Assembly: GCF_045865695.1 (NCBI RefSeq)
Contig: NZ_BAACAP010000221.1
Coordinates: forward strand, 1 to 64,000
DNA: 64,000 bases
Reading direction: 5' to 3'
DNA from: Scytonema sp045865695
Lineage (GTDB): Bacteria > Cyanobacteriota > Cyanobacteriia > Cyanobacteriales > Nostocaceae
The position numbers were made by a program, and so were the translations under genes. This document shows positions 34,820-44,194 of this stretch, piece by piece. The notes beneath the pieces are model-generated. The model was not told where the DNA came from. It saw nothing but the letters and a program-made list of their open reading frames with translations, and did no database searches. The stretch's first letter is position 1; each line of letters starts with the position of its first letter.

Positions 34820-37800
34820 TGCTATCTCCCTTAATCGTTGGAATAATTCGATTTAATAAACTCACTATATGTTCTTCAAATTCTTCTGGCGTGACACGTC
34901 CTTTAGTAAAAAAGAGAGTTTGTCCGAGTTTTAATCGTTCTCGGTCAAAGTTATTGAGGTCTTTAGCACAGTAAACAACTAAAGGAACCATGCACAAACG
35001 TCTGTGGTGCCGCAACCAATCTACCACAGCAAAGCCATCCACTTCTGGTAATGCTAAATCTAATACCAGTAAATCGGGAAGAATGCGTTGGCTCAAACGT
35101 AAAGCTTCTCGTCCTGTCCTAGCATAGTAAGTTTCAACTCCATGACGTTCAAATACGGCAATTAATACTTGTGCCAAATCTGTATCATCTTCTACTACCA
35201 ATACTTTCAGACTCTGGCTTTTTTCTCCTGCAAGTGCTCGTTCCAAAGCTTGAAATAATAATTTTTCATCAGGAGGTTTTACAATCCAGTCCGTAACGTG
35301 TGAATGGGGGGTGGTTCTCGCATCTGGCATTAAACCGCTAAGAACAATTGCGGGAATATCTTTAGTCTGGGGTTGCTGCTTTAACACTCCTAAAGTTTCC
35401 CAACCGTGCATACCGGGCATCATGAGGTTCAGAAAGATCGCATCTGGCTGCTGTTTGATTGCTACCTCTATTGCTTCTTGTCCGGAAGCAGCACATATTG
35501 TTTGATAACCTCTTTGTTCTAACATAGTTTGCATGACAATCCGGACTGAGGGATCGTCATCACATACTAATATCAATGGGCTATCGCTGTTGTTTAGTGG
35601 AACAGATGGAATGATTGGCTCTTCCTCTCGGTACAAAGGTAATGAAATGTAAAAAGTACTGCCTTCTCCCACAGTACTTTCTGCCCAAATACGTCCATCA
35701 TGACACTGTATAATACTCCGGCAAATGGCAAGACCTAAGCCAGTACCACCTTTTTTGCGTGAGTCAGAAGCATCTACCTGTTGAAACCGTCCAAAAATAG
35801 TTTCTATTTTATCAGCAGGTATCCCTCTTCCTCGATCGCGCATGGTGAAGAGAATTGAGGGAGTATGGACAGATTGTTCCCCACTCCCCTCTTCTTTGGC
35901 ACTAAACGAAATGGTGCTACCTTGAGGTGAAAATTTAATAGCGTTGCTGAGTAAGTTAGTGAAAGTTTGTACAATTCGGTCGGGGTCTGCCCACAGCTTA
36001 GCTAAGATAGGAGACATAGCAAGCGTGACTCCTGCTTTGTCTGCCATAGACTGTATTTCTTCCACAGATTGCTGCATCAAGCCTGTCACATCACAGATTT
36101 GTTTGGTCATTGTGACTTTGCCAGATTCGATGCGTTCAATATCAAGAATATCGTTAATCAGTCGAATTAAACGGTCGGTGTTATTAACGGCAATGTCTAG
36201 CATCCGTTGAGCTTTTTCGGGTTGGGTACTCAGTACGCCACTAGCAATTAAACCTAAAGAACCGCGAATTGAAGTTAGCGGAGTTCTTAATTCGTGACTG
36301 ACGACTGAGACAAATTCATCTTTGATCCGTTCAATTTCGCGACGGTGGCTGATATCTTTAACAAAGCAATAATATCCTTTATAGTTCTCGTGCCGATCCC
36401 AAGCTTTCACCATAACGACTTGCATATCAAACACCGAACCATCCTGACGCACTCCTCTGGCTTCAACTTCTGCTTTCCCATGTTCTAACATTCTTTGATA
36501 TTTCATCATGACCTTTTCTTGGTCTTCTGGATGGATGGTTTGTTGCCATTCCGTACCCAGTATTTCCTGGGGTTGGTAGCCTACTATCTTGGCATAAGCT
36601 TGGTTGACGTAAATGTAACGTCTTTCGGGATTAAATTGGGAAATTCCTTCTACAGCGCTTTCTAAAGCAGTGCTGAGGTTGCGTAGTTCTGTTTCCGCTT
36701 GTTTGCGTGCAGTAATATCGAAAACTGTACTTCGCGTCATCAGGAAGTTACCTGCTGTATCTTTGATAGCGGTTGCACTTAAAAGCACGGGCAGAACTGT
36801 ACCATCCTTGCGAACCATCTGAAATTCCAGATCGCGTATCCAGCCTTGCTGTTGAAAAAGTGGAAATGATTTTTGGAATGTTTCTAAGCTAGAGGTTGTT
36901 ATAACATCAGTAAATTTTTTTTTCCCAATGATTTCGTCTCGCGTATATCCCAACCAACTCAATTCAGTATCGTTAATGCGAACGAATGTACCATATCTGT
37001 CGAGAGAGTGATAGCCGCAAGGTGAATTGTTGTATAAATCTTCAACTTCTTTTGTATATTCTTGCAATACCTGTTCTGCTTGTTGGCTTTCGACAATTTT
37101 ATTCGCTAATTCATGATTTATCGCTTTCAATTGCTGTGTTTGCCTTTGCGATTGTTGGGTGAGATAGACTCCCCACGCAAATAACACAGCTACTAAGACG
37201 CCTCCACTCAGTACAACGTTGGGAAGGGGAGAACGTTCTGTAGCTACGAGCGCTGGTGTAGGTAAAACTTTTAGACGCCAAGTTATACCATTGAGATGAA
37301 TTTCTGTATTGTGCTGCCATTTAGCAGGAATCTTGGTTACAAGATTTTCTTGGTTTGTATAAATTTTATCGTTACCGTCAAAAATAGCGATCGCATATTT
37401 TTGCTGCAAACTCTTACTTAAAATAGCATCCAACAAAATTTGGCTGCGAAAACTACCGATAATAAAACCATCAAAATTGTTTTTCGGAAACAGGGGAACA
37501 GATACCAAAAAACCCTTACCGCCTTGAGCAAGGTTGATAACACGAGTCATTGAGACTTTGCGGCTTTCCCTTGCTCTTGTTAAAGCAGTACGGCGGCGTT
37601 CCTCAAATGTTAAATTTAAGTTTTGTGCTGCCTCATTTCCTGTTAAAGGAATAATCCAACGGACATAATTTGATTCATCTACCCATGCAAGTGCTTGAAA
37701 ACCGGGGTAATCTTGGTAATAGTTTAAAGCATCCGCTTCCCACTTTGGTTTGGTAGTTCCACTTTCTAATTCCCAACGCCTAGCCATGCGAATCAATCCT

Positions 37801-37979
37801 AATGCCCGTGCTTGGATCTCAGCTTTGATGTCGTGGCTAATACTTGCTGCTGCTAATTCAGCGTTCCTCTTTATATAAACGTCTTCTTGACGAACCAACT
37901 CCTGCCAAAATAATAAATTGAGAACTATAATGCCCGTACCTACAATTATCGGAATCCACAAGTTTTTGCCATTGGTCAT
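34791..37979 (-). CDS. CHASE-PAS-PAS hybrid histidine kinase with two receivers
   Basis: A 1062-residue membrane sensor. TM1 is about 10-27, then an extracytoplasmic CHASE-type domain (about 28-250, with FQALAWVDESNYVRWIIP) and TM2 about 255-273. A short coiled coil follows. Two PAS domains lie at about 310-425 and 430-545. HisKA has the phospho-His H562 in SHELRTPLTS. The ATPase has N, G1 (RDRGRGIP) and G2 (GTGLGLAI) boxes. Receiver 1 is about 805-925, with an Asn in place of the acceptor Asp (IFLNLMMPGMHG). Receiver 2 is about 930-1050, with LLVLDLALPEVDG. Loss of the Asp in receiver 1 suggests that only receiver 2 takes phosphate. It is followed by an overlapping response-regulator gene. 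Confidence 0.9.
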   Translation of the reverse strand: MTNGKNLWIPIIVGTGIIVLNLLFWQELVRQEDVYIKRNAELAAASISHDIKAEIQARALGLIRMARRWELESGTTKPKWEADALNYYQDYPGFQALAWVDESNYVRWIIPLTGNEAAQNLNLTFEERRRTALTRARESRKVSMTRVINLAQGGKGFLVSVPLFPKNNFDGFIIGSFRSQILLDAILSKSLQQKYAIAIFDGNDKIYTNQENLVTKIPAKWQHNTEIHLNGITWRLKVLPTPALVATERSPLPNVVLSGGVLVAVLFAWGVYLTQQSQRQTQQLKAINHELANKIVESQQAEQVLQEYTKEVEDLYNNSPCGYHSLDRYGTFVRINDTELSWLGYTRDEIIGKKKFTDVITTSSLETFQKSFPLFQQQGWIRDLEFQMVRKDGTVLPVLLSATAIKDTAGNFLMTRSTVFDITARKQAETELRNLSTALESAVEGISQFNPERRYIYVNQAYAKIVGYQPQEILGTEWQQTIHPEDQEKVMMKYQRMLEHGKAEVEARGVRQDGSVFDMQVVMVKAWDRHENYKGYYCFVKDISHRREIERIKDEFVSVVSHELRTPLTSIRGSLGLIASGVLSTQPEKAQRMLDIAVNNTDRLIRLINDILDIERIESGKVTMTKQICDVTGLMQQSVEEIQSMADKAGVTLAMSPILAKLWADPDRIVQTFTNLLSNAIKFSPQGSTISFSAKEEGSGEQSVHTPSILFTMRDRGRGIPADKIETIFGRFQQVDASDSRKKGGTGLGLAICRSIIQCHDGRIWAESTVGEGSTFYISLPLYREEEPIIPSVPLNNSDSPLILVCDDDPSVRIVMQTMLEQRGYQTICAASGQEAIEVAIKQQPDAIFLNLMMPGMHGWETLGVLKQQPQTKDIPAIVLSGLMPDARTTPHSHVTDWIVKPPDEKLLFQALERALAGEKSQSLKVLVVEDDTDLAQVLIAVFERHGVETYYARTGREALRLSQRILPDLLVLDLALPEVDGFAVVDWLRHHRRLCMVPLVVYCAKDLNNFDRERLKLGQTLFFTKGRVTPEEFEEHIVSLLNRIIPTIKGDSSDSQTNSYH

Positions 37980-38131
37980 CGTTATTTTCCTGTATAAATG
38001 AATACGTTATTTATCCTTATTATATGGCAGCAGCTTTAGCTGTGGAAACTAAAGCAATTCCTTGGCTTCCTTACTGCTAACAAGCATTATAGGTTTCACA
38101 CTGGTTCGGCTGTTTGAAAAAAGAGACTATC

Positions 38132-40633
38132 CTATGCTCGGACGCCTTCAGTATCCCCACGTACTTCTACTTCGCAGACGCGAGTAAAAGCACGCTGGGA
38201 TGCAAACGGGCGATCGCACCTTGATAATGCCGCTTGATAGAGTACTTGTAAATCAGTACCTTGTTGTGGATACTGGGCGACTCCTGCACTAAATGTTACC
38301 TGAAAACGGCTTCCATTGGTAGCCACAAAATTTTCTTGACTGATATTTTCCGCGACTTCCTCCAATCGCTGCCATCCATCTTTTTGTGTCATTCCGTACA
38401 TTCCCACAACAAACTCTGCACCGCCCCAACGACAAACAACATCGCTTTGAAATACACGTCGCAAAACTCTTCCCAATCGCGATAACACTTCATCTCCAAT
38501 AGCATGACCGTACTGTTGATTGATTTGTCCGAGATGGTCTACTCTAAGAACAGCAAAACAGAAAGGTTGATGGTGACGATTCGATAAGTTCAGTAATTCG
38601 TTGAGTTCGTGGGTTGATTGGCGGCGATTGGCAACTCCTGTTAAAGCATCCGTTTCTGCCATATTTCTTAAAAGACGCGATCGTTCCAACCGATTGAGGA
38701 TGCGCGTTACTAGTTCGGGACCAATAATAGGTTTGCATACGTAATCATCTGCACCAACAGCAAACACGCGGCGCATGGTTTCCGCATCTGTATGAGATGT
38801 CAGAAATAACACTGGTAACCCACAATAGCGGGGATCGTTTCTCACCACCTGACACAGTTCGATTCCACTCATCTGAGGCATTTCTACATCCAGAACTAAC
38901 AAGTCTGGGGCTATTGTTTCTAAAGTGTCCCAAAATTCTAAAGGGTTTTCCAAGGTAGAAACTTTTAATCCCCAAGGTTGTAATAAAGAATACATTGCAT
39001 TCAAGATGAGCGGATCGTCATCTACAAACAAGACTTTTGCTGTAGCCTGACGATTGCGTTGGAGCAAATTTGCGATCGTCTCCAATACCATAGCTGATGC
39101 TACTGGTTTTTGTAAAAAACCCTGTCCGCCCAAGCGAGCTATCTTCACGCGATCGAGTAAACTATCCCGATCTGTTAGTACTAAAACTGGTATGGGAGGT
39201 GCAGAACAGTTTAATTCTGCTAGCAACTGTAAACCCTCTTCAGTCATCGTACCTGGTAAATTTAGTACTACCGCATCGGGGCGTCGTTTGGTTAAGTGCT
39301 TCTTAACAAGTCTTGGCTTGGAGACTAAAAACGTTTGTACATTCCAAGTATCAGCCGATCTGACCAATTCATCAGCCAGTGGTTCCTCCAATCCTACCAA
39401 CATCACTAAAGGACGACTATCAACTGAGGACTCCTCATGTTGCTCTTTGGTCGTTGAAAGTTGTAACTCCCGCCGCAATGATACAACGAGTTCCGACAGG
39501 TGCAATTTTTGTTCCCCAAGCAGTCGTACCTCAACTTCTAGCAGTTCTTCAATTTGTCTGGCTATGCGCGATCCAAATTCAAAACCAAACATCCCTAAAG
39601 AACCAGCCAGCTTGTGAGCTTCAGAACGTGCTCGCAGGCGTAACTCCTCATCCAGACTATTCTGAAACAGGGCTGTAGTAGCTTGCTCGATCGCTGTAAT
39701 GCGATCGCCTATCTTGTCTTTTGCTTTTTCCCAAGCACTTGCAATGATTTTTTGAGTTTGGTACTTCAGGTCTTGGGGAGTGGGGGATTGGCGATTGGGG
39801 ATTGGCGATTGGGGATTGGCGATTGCGTCTTTTTCCCTATCCCCTATCCCCTGTCCCCTATCCCCCTTTTTCTCCTTGTCCCCAGTCGCTAGTTTCCAGT
39901 CCCCAGTCCCCTTTTTCTCCTTGTCCCCAGTCGCTAGTCCCCAGTCGCCAGTCCCCTTTTTCTCAGCTTTCAAGCGGTAGCCAATACCATACACTGTCTC
40001 GATGGGGTCAGTTGCTAAACCCGCCTTCTTGAGCTTCATTCGCATTCCCTTAAGATGGGTTCTCACTGTATCCTCTCCCGGTGGTTCTTCAAAAGACCAC
40101 AGGTGGTCTATGATTGCACCACAGTTAAATATGCGATGGGGATTGCGAAGAAAAAGTTCGAGTAAGCTATACTCTTTCGGGGTTAAGTGGAGCGTTTTAT
40201 TATTATATTTGACTTCACATATACTTGGGTCTAGCGTGAGATTTTCCCAATGTAATTCTGGAGGTAAAGCCGAACCCCCTCTTCGGATTGAAGCACGGAT
40301 ACGAGCCAACAGTTCTTGCAAATCGAAAGGCTTTGTGATATAATCATCTGCTCCTGCATCCAAGCCAGCGACTTTATGAGTGCTGCTATCTTGAGCGGTC
40401 AATAAAATGATAGGTGAGTGAATGCCATGCGATCGCACTCGCCGACAGAGGCTAATGCCATCCAACTTTGGCAAACCCACATCCAACACGATCGAGTCGT
40501 AAGCAAAAGCTTGTACAAACTCCCAACCTGCCTCACCGTCGGTAGCAATATCGACAGCATAATGTTGCTCCGATAGAGCTTGGACAAGGGGTTTGGCAAT
40601 TAACTCATCATCTTCTACAACAAGAATTCTCAT
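38132..40633 (-). CDS. REC-wHTH-Hpt-REC-REC-GGDEF multidomain regulator
   Basis: 833 residues. REC1 (D51, LDVGLPKLDG) with an OmpR-type winged helix (about 128-222) forms a complete DNA-binding regulator. Residues about 225-288 are low-complexity repeats of TGDWGLATGDKEKKG type, which are translated interspersed DNA repeats. An Hpt domain has H340 (SEAHKLAGSLGMFGF). REC2 (about 405-525) has N458 where the acceptor Asp should be. REC3 (about 535-655) has D582 (LDVEMPQMSG). The GGDEF domain (about 660-820) reads GGAEF at 737-741, so diguanylate cyclase activity is doubtful. It lies on the same strand as the hybrid kinase, 152 nt upstream of it. ATG at 40633. Confidence 0.9.
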   Translation of the reverse strand: MRILVVEDDELIAKPLVQALSEQHYAVDIATDGEAGWEFVQAFAYDSIVLDVGLPKLDGISLCRRVRSHGIHSPIILLTAQDSSTHKVAGLDAGADDYITKPFDLQELLARIRASIRRGGSALPPELHWENLTLDPSICEVKYNNKTLHLTPKEYSLLELFLRNPHRIFNCGAIIDHLWSFEEPPGEDTVRTHLKGMRMKLKKAGLATDPIETVYGIGYRLKAEKKGTGDWGLATGDKEKKGTGDWKLATGDKEKKGDRGQGIGDREKDAIANPQSPIPNRQSPTPQDLKYQTQKIIASAWEKAKDKIGDRITAIEQATTALFQNSLDEELRLRARSEAHKLAGSLGMFGFEFGSRIARQIEELLEVEVRLLGEQKLHLSELVVSLRRELQLSTTKEQHEESSVDSRPLVMLVGLEEPLADELVRSADTWNVQTFLVSKPRLVKKHLTKRRPDAVVLNLPGTMTEEGLQLLAELNCSAPPIPVLVLTDRDSLLDRVKIARLGGQGFLQKPVASAMVLETIANLLQRNRQATAKVLFVDDDPLILNAMYSLLQPWGLKVSTLENPLEFWDTLETIAPDLLVLDVEMPQMSGIELCQVVRNDPRYCGLPVLFLTSHTDAETMRRVFAVGADDYVCKPIIGPELVTRILNRLERSRLLRNMAETDALTGVANRRQSTHELNELLNLSNRHHQPFCFAVLRVDHLGQINQQYGHAIGDEVLSRLGRVLRRVFQSDVVCRWGGAEFVVGMYGMTQKDGWQRLEEVAENISQENFVATNGSRFQVTFSAGVAQYPQQGTDLQVLYQAALSRCDRPFASQRAFTRVCEVEVRGDTEGVRA
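39770..39961. repeat. Interspersed repeat inside a coding linker
   Basis: About 190 bp of ggcgattgggg/ccccagtcgctag/ctttttctccttgtc units lie in frame inside the 833-residue regulator gene. The 'cccctttttctccttgtccccagtcgcta' piece occurs twice. The same repeat family is intergenic at 23320, 31575, 40880, 41718 and 46430. Confidence 0.9.
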
Positions 40634-40969
40634 AGCGGTGTGCGGAGCCGCACTCTATAAAAATTGACTGCTAAAATGAATTTAACTCATACACCAACTT
40701 GCCACATATAACAACACAAGCATATCTTAAGTTGTGTTAAAGTTTTACGGGTGCTTTGTAAAACTCAACACTTCTTCAGCCGTTGTCAGTTAGTAATTCC
40801 AGACACCTGTGGGTAGTGTTCGAGAACCGTAACCAAGGTAATCGCGCTTACAACGAGGTTGGGAAAATAATTCTTTTCCAATCCCCAATCCCTAGTCCCC
40901 AATCCCTATTTTCAAGATAGCTGTGATATTATGGAAAACTGCTGCAAAAATATAAAACTAAGTTGAATT
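40634..40969. other. Upstream region of rpsO
   Basis: About 335 bp. It contains a short 'ccaatccccaatccctagtccccaatccct' repeat run around 40879-40910 and, close to rpsO, an AT-rich stretch (tgatattatgg, aaaaatataaaac). A ribosomal-protein leader may be present, but I cannot outline a structured regulatory RNA. Confidence 0.5.
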
Positions 40970-41239
40970 ATGGCATTAACGCAACAGCGCAAACAAGAAA
41001 TTATCTCTAACTATCAAGTTCACGAAACTGATACAGGCTCTGCTGATGTTCAAATCGCAATGTTGACAGAGCGCATCAACCGTCTGAGCGAACATCTCCA
41101 ATCTAACAAGAAAGATCATTCATCTCGTCGGGGATTGTTAAAATTGATCGGTCAACGCAAGCGCCTTTTGGCTTACATTCAACAAGGTAGCCGGGAGCAT
41201 TATCAAGCTCTCATCGGGCGTCTTGGTATTCGTGGATAG
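40970..41239 (+). CDS. rpsO: 30S ribosomal protein S15
   Basis: An 89-residue protein that binds 16S rRNA central domain early in 30S assembly. The conserved regions DTGSADVQIAMLTERINRLS, HLQSNKKDHSSRRGLLKLIG and the ending QRKRLLAYIQQ are all present. Full length. ATG at 40970. It is followed 12 nt later by the PAM68-type gene, an arrangement usual in cyanobacteria, so the two form an operon. Confidence 0.97.
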   Translation: MALTQQRKQEIISNYQVHETDTGSADVQIAMLTERINRLSEHLQSNKKDHSSRRGLLKLIGQRKRLLAYIQQGSREHYQALIGRLGIRG

Positions 41240-41251
41240 AGATAATTGCTT

Positions 41252-41716
41252 ATGTCTGCTGAATCCGAACAAAATCGCTTGCCCTTTGAACCAAACAAAA
41301 AGCGACGCAAGCCTCCAAAAGAAAAAAGCGAACAGCCAGTAACTAAGCAACAAACAAAGGTAAAAGACGCGAAAAAGCCTCTTACCAAAGAAGAAATGGC
41401 AATCCCTCAAATAGTCAGCCAACGGATGATCCGCAGAGTGGCTGGCTTTTGTGGCGTTCCAACTGCTTTAGGAATCAGTACTCTCATTGCTAGCTATCTG
41501 CTACAAACTTATGCTGGCATTAAACTGCCTCCCATCGCCGTATTACTTGTTGATATGGGATTTTTTGGATTAGGGGTATTGGGGATCACTTACGGTGTTC
41601 TCTCAGCCTCTTGGGATGAAGAAAGAGTCGGCGGTTTAGTCGGTTTGAATGAGTTCACAACCAACTGGGGACGAATGGTAGCAGTTTGGCGCGAAACTCG
41701 GCAGAAAAATACTTGA
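41252..41716 (+). CDS. PAM68-family photosystem II assembly protein
   Basis: A 154-residue thylakoid-type membrane protein. The N-terminal 50 residues are highly charged (NKKRRKPPKEKSEQPVTKQ). Two TM segments lie at about 67-90 (FCGVPTALGISTLIASYLLQ) and 97-123 (PPIAVLLVDMGFFGLGVLGI). The C-terminal SASWDEERVGGLVGLNEF is the family signature. Relatives of plant PAM68 help early PSII assembly. ATG at 41252 is taken; an in-frame TTG six nt earlier is less likely. Confidence 0.88.
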   Translation: MSAESEQNRLPFEPNKKRRKPPKEKSEQPVTKQQTKVKDAKKPLTKEEMAIPQIVSQRMIRRVAGFCGVPTALGISTLIASYLLQTYAGIKLPPIAVLLVDMGFFGLGVLGITYGVLSASWDEERVGGLVGLNEFTTNWGRMVAVWRETRQKNT

Positions 41717-41717
41717 A

Positions 41718-41808
41718 GGGATTGGGGACTAGCGATTGGGGATTGGAAAATAAATATTATCTCAGTACCTAGTCCCCAGTCCCCATGCCCCAGTCGCCAT
41801 TTTCAAAA
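41718..41808. repeat. 'ggggattgg/ccccagtcc' repeat block
   Basis: gggattggggactagcgattggg is followed by its complements (tagtccccagtccccat). A hairpin between the two could end the rpsO-PAM68 transcript. Confidence 0.8.
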
Positions 41809-41896
41809 CTTTTGCTAAAGGTTTATAGTAATTAGCTACTGACGGTATATCGTTATCTAAGAAGCATCTCATCACATCTAATCAGGAAAGATTGGC

Positions 41897-42967
41897 ATGA
41901 TTATAGTCATGAAGGTTGGTTCCCCAGAAGCGGAAGTAGATCGTCTGAGCCAGGAACTAGGCACATGGGGTCTGACACCAGAAAAAATTGTTGGTAAACA
42001 CAAAGTCGTTATTGGTCTTGTCGGTGATACTGCTGACTTAGATCCATTACAAATTCAAGAAGTTAGCCCTTGGATCGAGCAAGTTTTGCGGGTTGAACAA
42101 CCTTTCAAACGGGCTAGTCGTCAATTTCGACACGGTGAGGCTTCAGAGGTTGTAGTTAATACTCCTAACGGAACAGTCATCTTCGGCGAAAACCATCCTG
42201 TAGTTGTTGTGGCTGGTCCTTGTTCGGTAGAAAATGAAGAAATGATTGTAGAGACTGCACGCAGAGTCAGCGCTTCTGGTGCTCAGTTTTTACGTGGGGG
42301 CGCGTACAAACCACGAACTTCACCCTATGCTTTCCAAGGACACGGCGAGAGTGCTTTGGAATTATTGGCAAAAGCACGGGAAGTTTCAGGGCTGGGTATT
42401 ATTACAGAAGTGATGGACGCAGCTGAATTGGATGTCGTTGCAGAAGTCGCGGACGTTGTTCAGGTAGGGGCAAGAAATATGCAAAACTTTTCCCTTCTGA
42501 AAAAAGTCGGCGCACAACCCAAACCAGTTCTTCTGAAGCGGGGAATGGCTGCGACTATTGAGGATTGGTTGATGGCAGCTGAGTACATCCTAGCAGCAGG
42601 CAATCCAAACGTGATTTTATGCGAACGAGGAATTCGGACTTTCGATCGCCAGTACACTCGCAATACTGTAGATTTATCTGCAGTGCCAGTTCTGCGAAAT
42701 CTGACACATTTACCGATTATGATCGATCCCAGTCACGGGACTGGTTGGGCGTCATATGTACCATCAATGGCAATGGCATCGATCGCAGCTGGATGCGACT
42801 CTTTAATGATAGAAGTTCACCCAAACCCAGCCAAAGCTCTATCCGATGGACCTCAATCTCTGACACCAGAGCGTTTTGACCGTTTGATGCAAGAATTGGC
42901 AGTTGTTGGTAAAGCTTTTGGTCGCTGGTCTCAACCTACTGCGGTTCCAGTGACCAGTGTACAGTGA
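41897..42967 (+). CDS. aroF: 3-deoxy-7-phosphoheptulonate synthase (AroF/KdsA-type)
   Basis: A 356-residue DAHP synthase that condenses phosphoenolpyruvate and erythrose 4-phosphate, the first shikimate step. A ferredoxin-like N-terminal domain (about 1-70) precedes the barrel, as in the type I-beta regulatory class. Barrel motifs are AGPCSVEN, RGGAYKPRTSPYAFQG, VGARNMQNF, LLKRGMAAT, CERGIRTF and IMIDPSHGTG with the metal His. The last residues VPVTSVQ and the stop lie in the ccagtga repeat. ATG at 41897 preceded by aggaaagattggc. A tyrA gene lies 3.5 kb away, and hppD is also in this window. Confidence 0.95.
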   Translation: MIIVMKVGSPEAEVDRLSQELGTWGLTPEKIVGKHKVVIGLVGDTADLDPLQIQEVSPWIEQVLRVEQPFKRASRQFRHGEASEVVVNTPNGTVIFGENHPVVVVAGPCSVENEEMIVETARRVSASGAQFLRGGAYKPRTSPYAFQGHGESALELLAKAREVSGLGIITEVMDAAELDVVAEVADVVQVGARNMQNFSLLKKVGAQPKPVLLKRGMAATIEDWLMAAEYILAAGNPNVILCERGIRTFDRQYTRNTVDLSAVPVLRNLTHLPIMIDPSHGTGWASYVPSMAMASIAAGCDSLMIEVHPNPAKALSDGPQSLTPERFDRLMQELAVVGKAFGRWSQPTAVPVTSVQ

Positions 42968-42978
42968 CCAGTGACCAG
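42947..42978. repeat. 'ccagtga' repeat at the aroF 3' end
   Basis: ccagtgaccagtgtacagtgaccagtgaccag overlaps the last six codons and the stop codon of aroF. Confidence 0.9.
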
Positions 42979-42999
42979 GATATTCTCATCCTAGTTTAC

Positions 43000-43180
43000 T
43001 CTCGTTCCCAGGCTCTGCCTGGGAATGCCTACGTTGGAAACTCTGCCTCCAGTTAAGAGTCGAGGCAAGCATAATTTTATTTTACATTGGTGGGCATTGC
43101 CCACCCTACTTTACTACTTTACTTTTTTCGAGGCGGAGCCTCTACCAATACATTCCCAGGCTCAGCCTGGGAACGATAAA
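43000..43180. repeat. Palindrome block ('cccaggctctgcctggg' family)
   Basis: Copies of cgttcccaggctctgcctgggaatg, a gtgggcattgcccac hairpin near 43088 and cattcccaggctcagcctgggaacg. The outer two are inverted relative to each other. It separates converging genes. Confidence 0.85.
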
Positions 43181-43217
43181 TGGGTTGATTCGTTGCCTAC
43201 CCATTTTATTTGCTTAT

Positions 43218-44123
43218 TTAGCGTCTTCTGCTACCAAAACCGGCACGTGGTCTAGAACGACTAGCACCGCCACTACCAAAACTGCTACCACTAGGGCTAC
43301 GACGGTATGTGCTAGAACCAGAAGGTCTGAGAGTGCTACCGCCATAACCCGAACCAGTGGCACGATTACCAGGAACGGTACGTGGTGCAGTACGTGTTGT
43401 TGTACTACCACCGGGATAGGATCTTCTCAAAGTTCCTGTTGTGCGGAAAGCAGTTCTATTTCTCTCTACAGCAGGAGGTGCATTGTAGCGAGTGCGATAG
43501 CTTTGAACTGCATCAGTATAGCTTCTACCGTAACCACCGTACCCGTAGATAACACCACCAGGTTGGTAGACAGGAGGAACATAATACTGAGGTCTAAATA
43601 AAAGACTACCAATAGCCTGACCTGCTAGACTACCTGCAGCCGCCCCAGCAAAAGGAGCCCAAAAACTGTTTTCTTGACGAACAACCACTGTTTCTTGTTG
43701 ACCAGTTTGAGGATTAGTCTTCGTCTCGGTGACATTATGAACGTATTCAATTTTGAAATCTTCTGTTAGGAAGAGTGCAGGCTGACCGTTTTCTACCTTC
43801 AAGTAGGTTTTTTGACCTTGCTTGATTTGGTCATCAGTCAACCTTGCCATTTGTAAATTTTCTGTCCTAAAGTTGGGGGGTGTAGCATTTAACAGAAATA
43901 ACGTGTACTCCCCATCAGCATCATTGTACTGAGCTTGCTGTACTGGATACTGACCATCAGCCAATTTATTATTAGATGTATTAGATACTGTTCGACTACT
44001 TTGATTATTGCTTCCACCTGGTGTTGTGGCTTGGTTTCCACCACCACCGCAAGCAACGGTTGTCAAGCACAAACTCAAGGCTAAAAAAACAACGGTAAAC
44101 TTACGCAAAACTGTCACGATCAT
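43218..44123 (-). CDS. Lipoprotein with Arg/Ser/Gly/Thr-rich tail
   Basis: A 301-residue exported protein. The signal sequence with lipobox (FLALSLCLTTVAC, Cys about residue 25) is followed by a GGGG linker. A globular part (about 55-160: QARL TDDQIKQGQKTYLKVENG) comes next, then a glycine/alanine patch (FWAPFAGAAAGSLAGQAIGS) and a low-complexity, strongly basic tail rich in Arg, Ser, Thr, Gly. The tail resembles the arginine-rich ends of cyanobacterial cell-surface proteins. I know no function. It lies 71 nt downstream of the DUF1517 gene on the same strand. Confidence 0.75.
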   Translation of the reverse strand: MIVTVLRKFTVVFLALSLCLTTVACGGGGNQATTPGGSNNQSSRTVSNTSNNKLADGQYPVQQAQYNDADGEYTLFLLNATPPNFRTENLQMARLTDDQIKQGQKTYLKVENGQPALFLTEDFKIEYVHNVTETKTNPQTGQQETVVVRQENSFWAPFAGAAAGSLAGQAIGSLLFRPQYYVPPVYQPGGVIYGYGGYGRSYTDAVQSYRTRYNAPPAVERNRTAFRTTGTLRRSYPGGSTTTRTAPRTVPGNRATGSGYGGSTLRPSGSSTYRRSPSGSSFGSGGASRSRPRAGFGSRRR

Positions 44124-44194
44124 AATGATAATTTTCCTGTTCTTAACTTAACAATTTCTCCATTATGTGGTAGGTGTGGACGACCGATCCAAAA

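Noticed and set aside
39054..39617. 187-residue open frame on the + strand
   Set aside because: It is antisense to the multidomain regulator, Ser/Thr/Arg-rich from reversed codons, with no ribosome site or family.
43185..43601. 138-residue Thr/Ser/Ala-rich + frame
   Set aside because: It mirrors the low-complexity Arg/Ser/Gly tail of the lipoprotein gene on the other strand.
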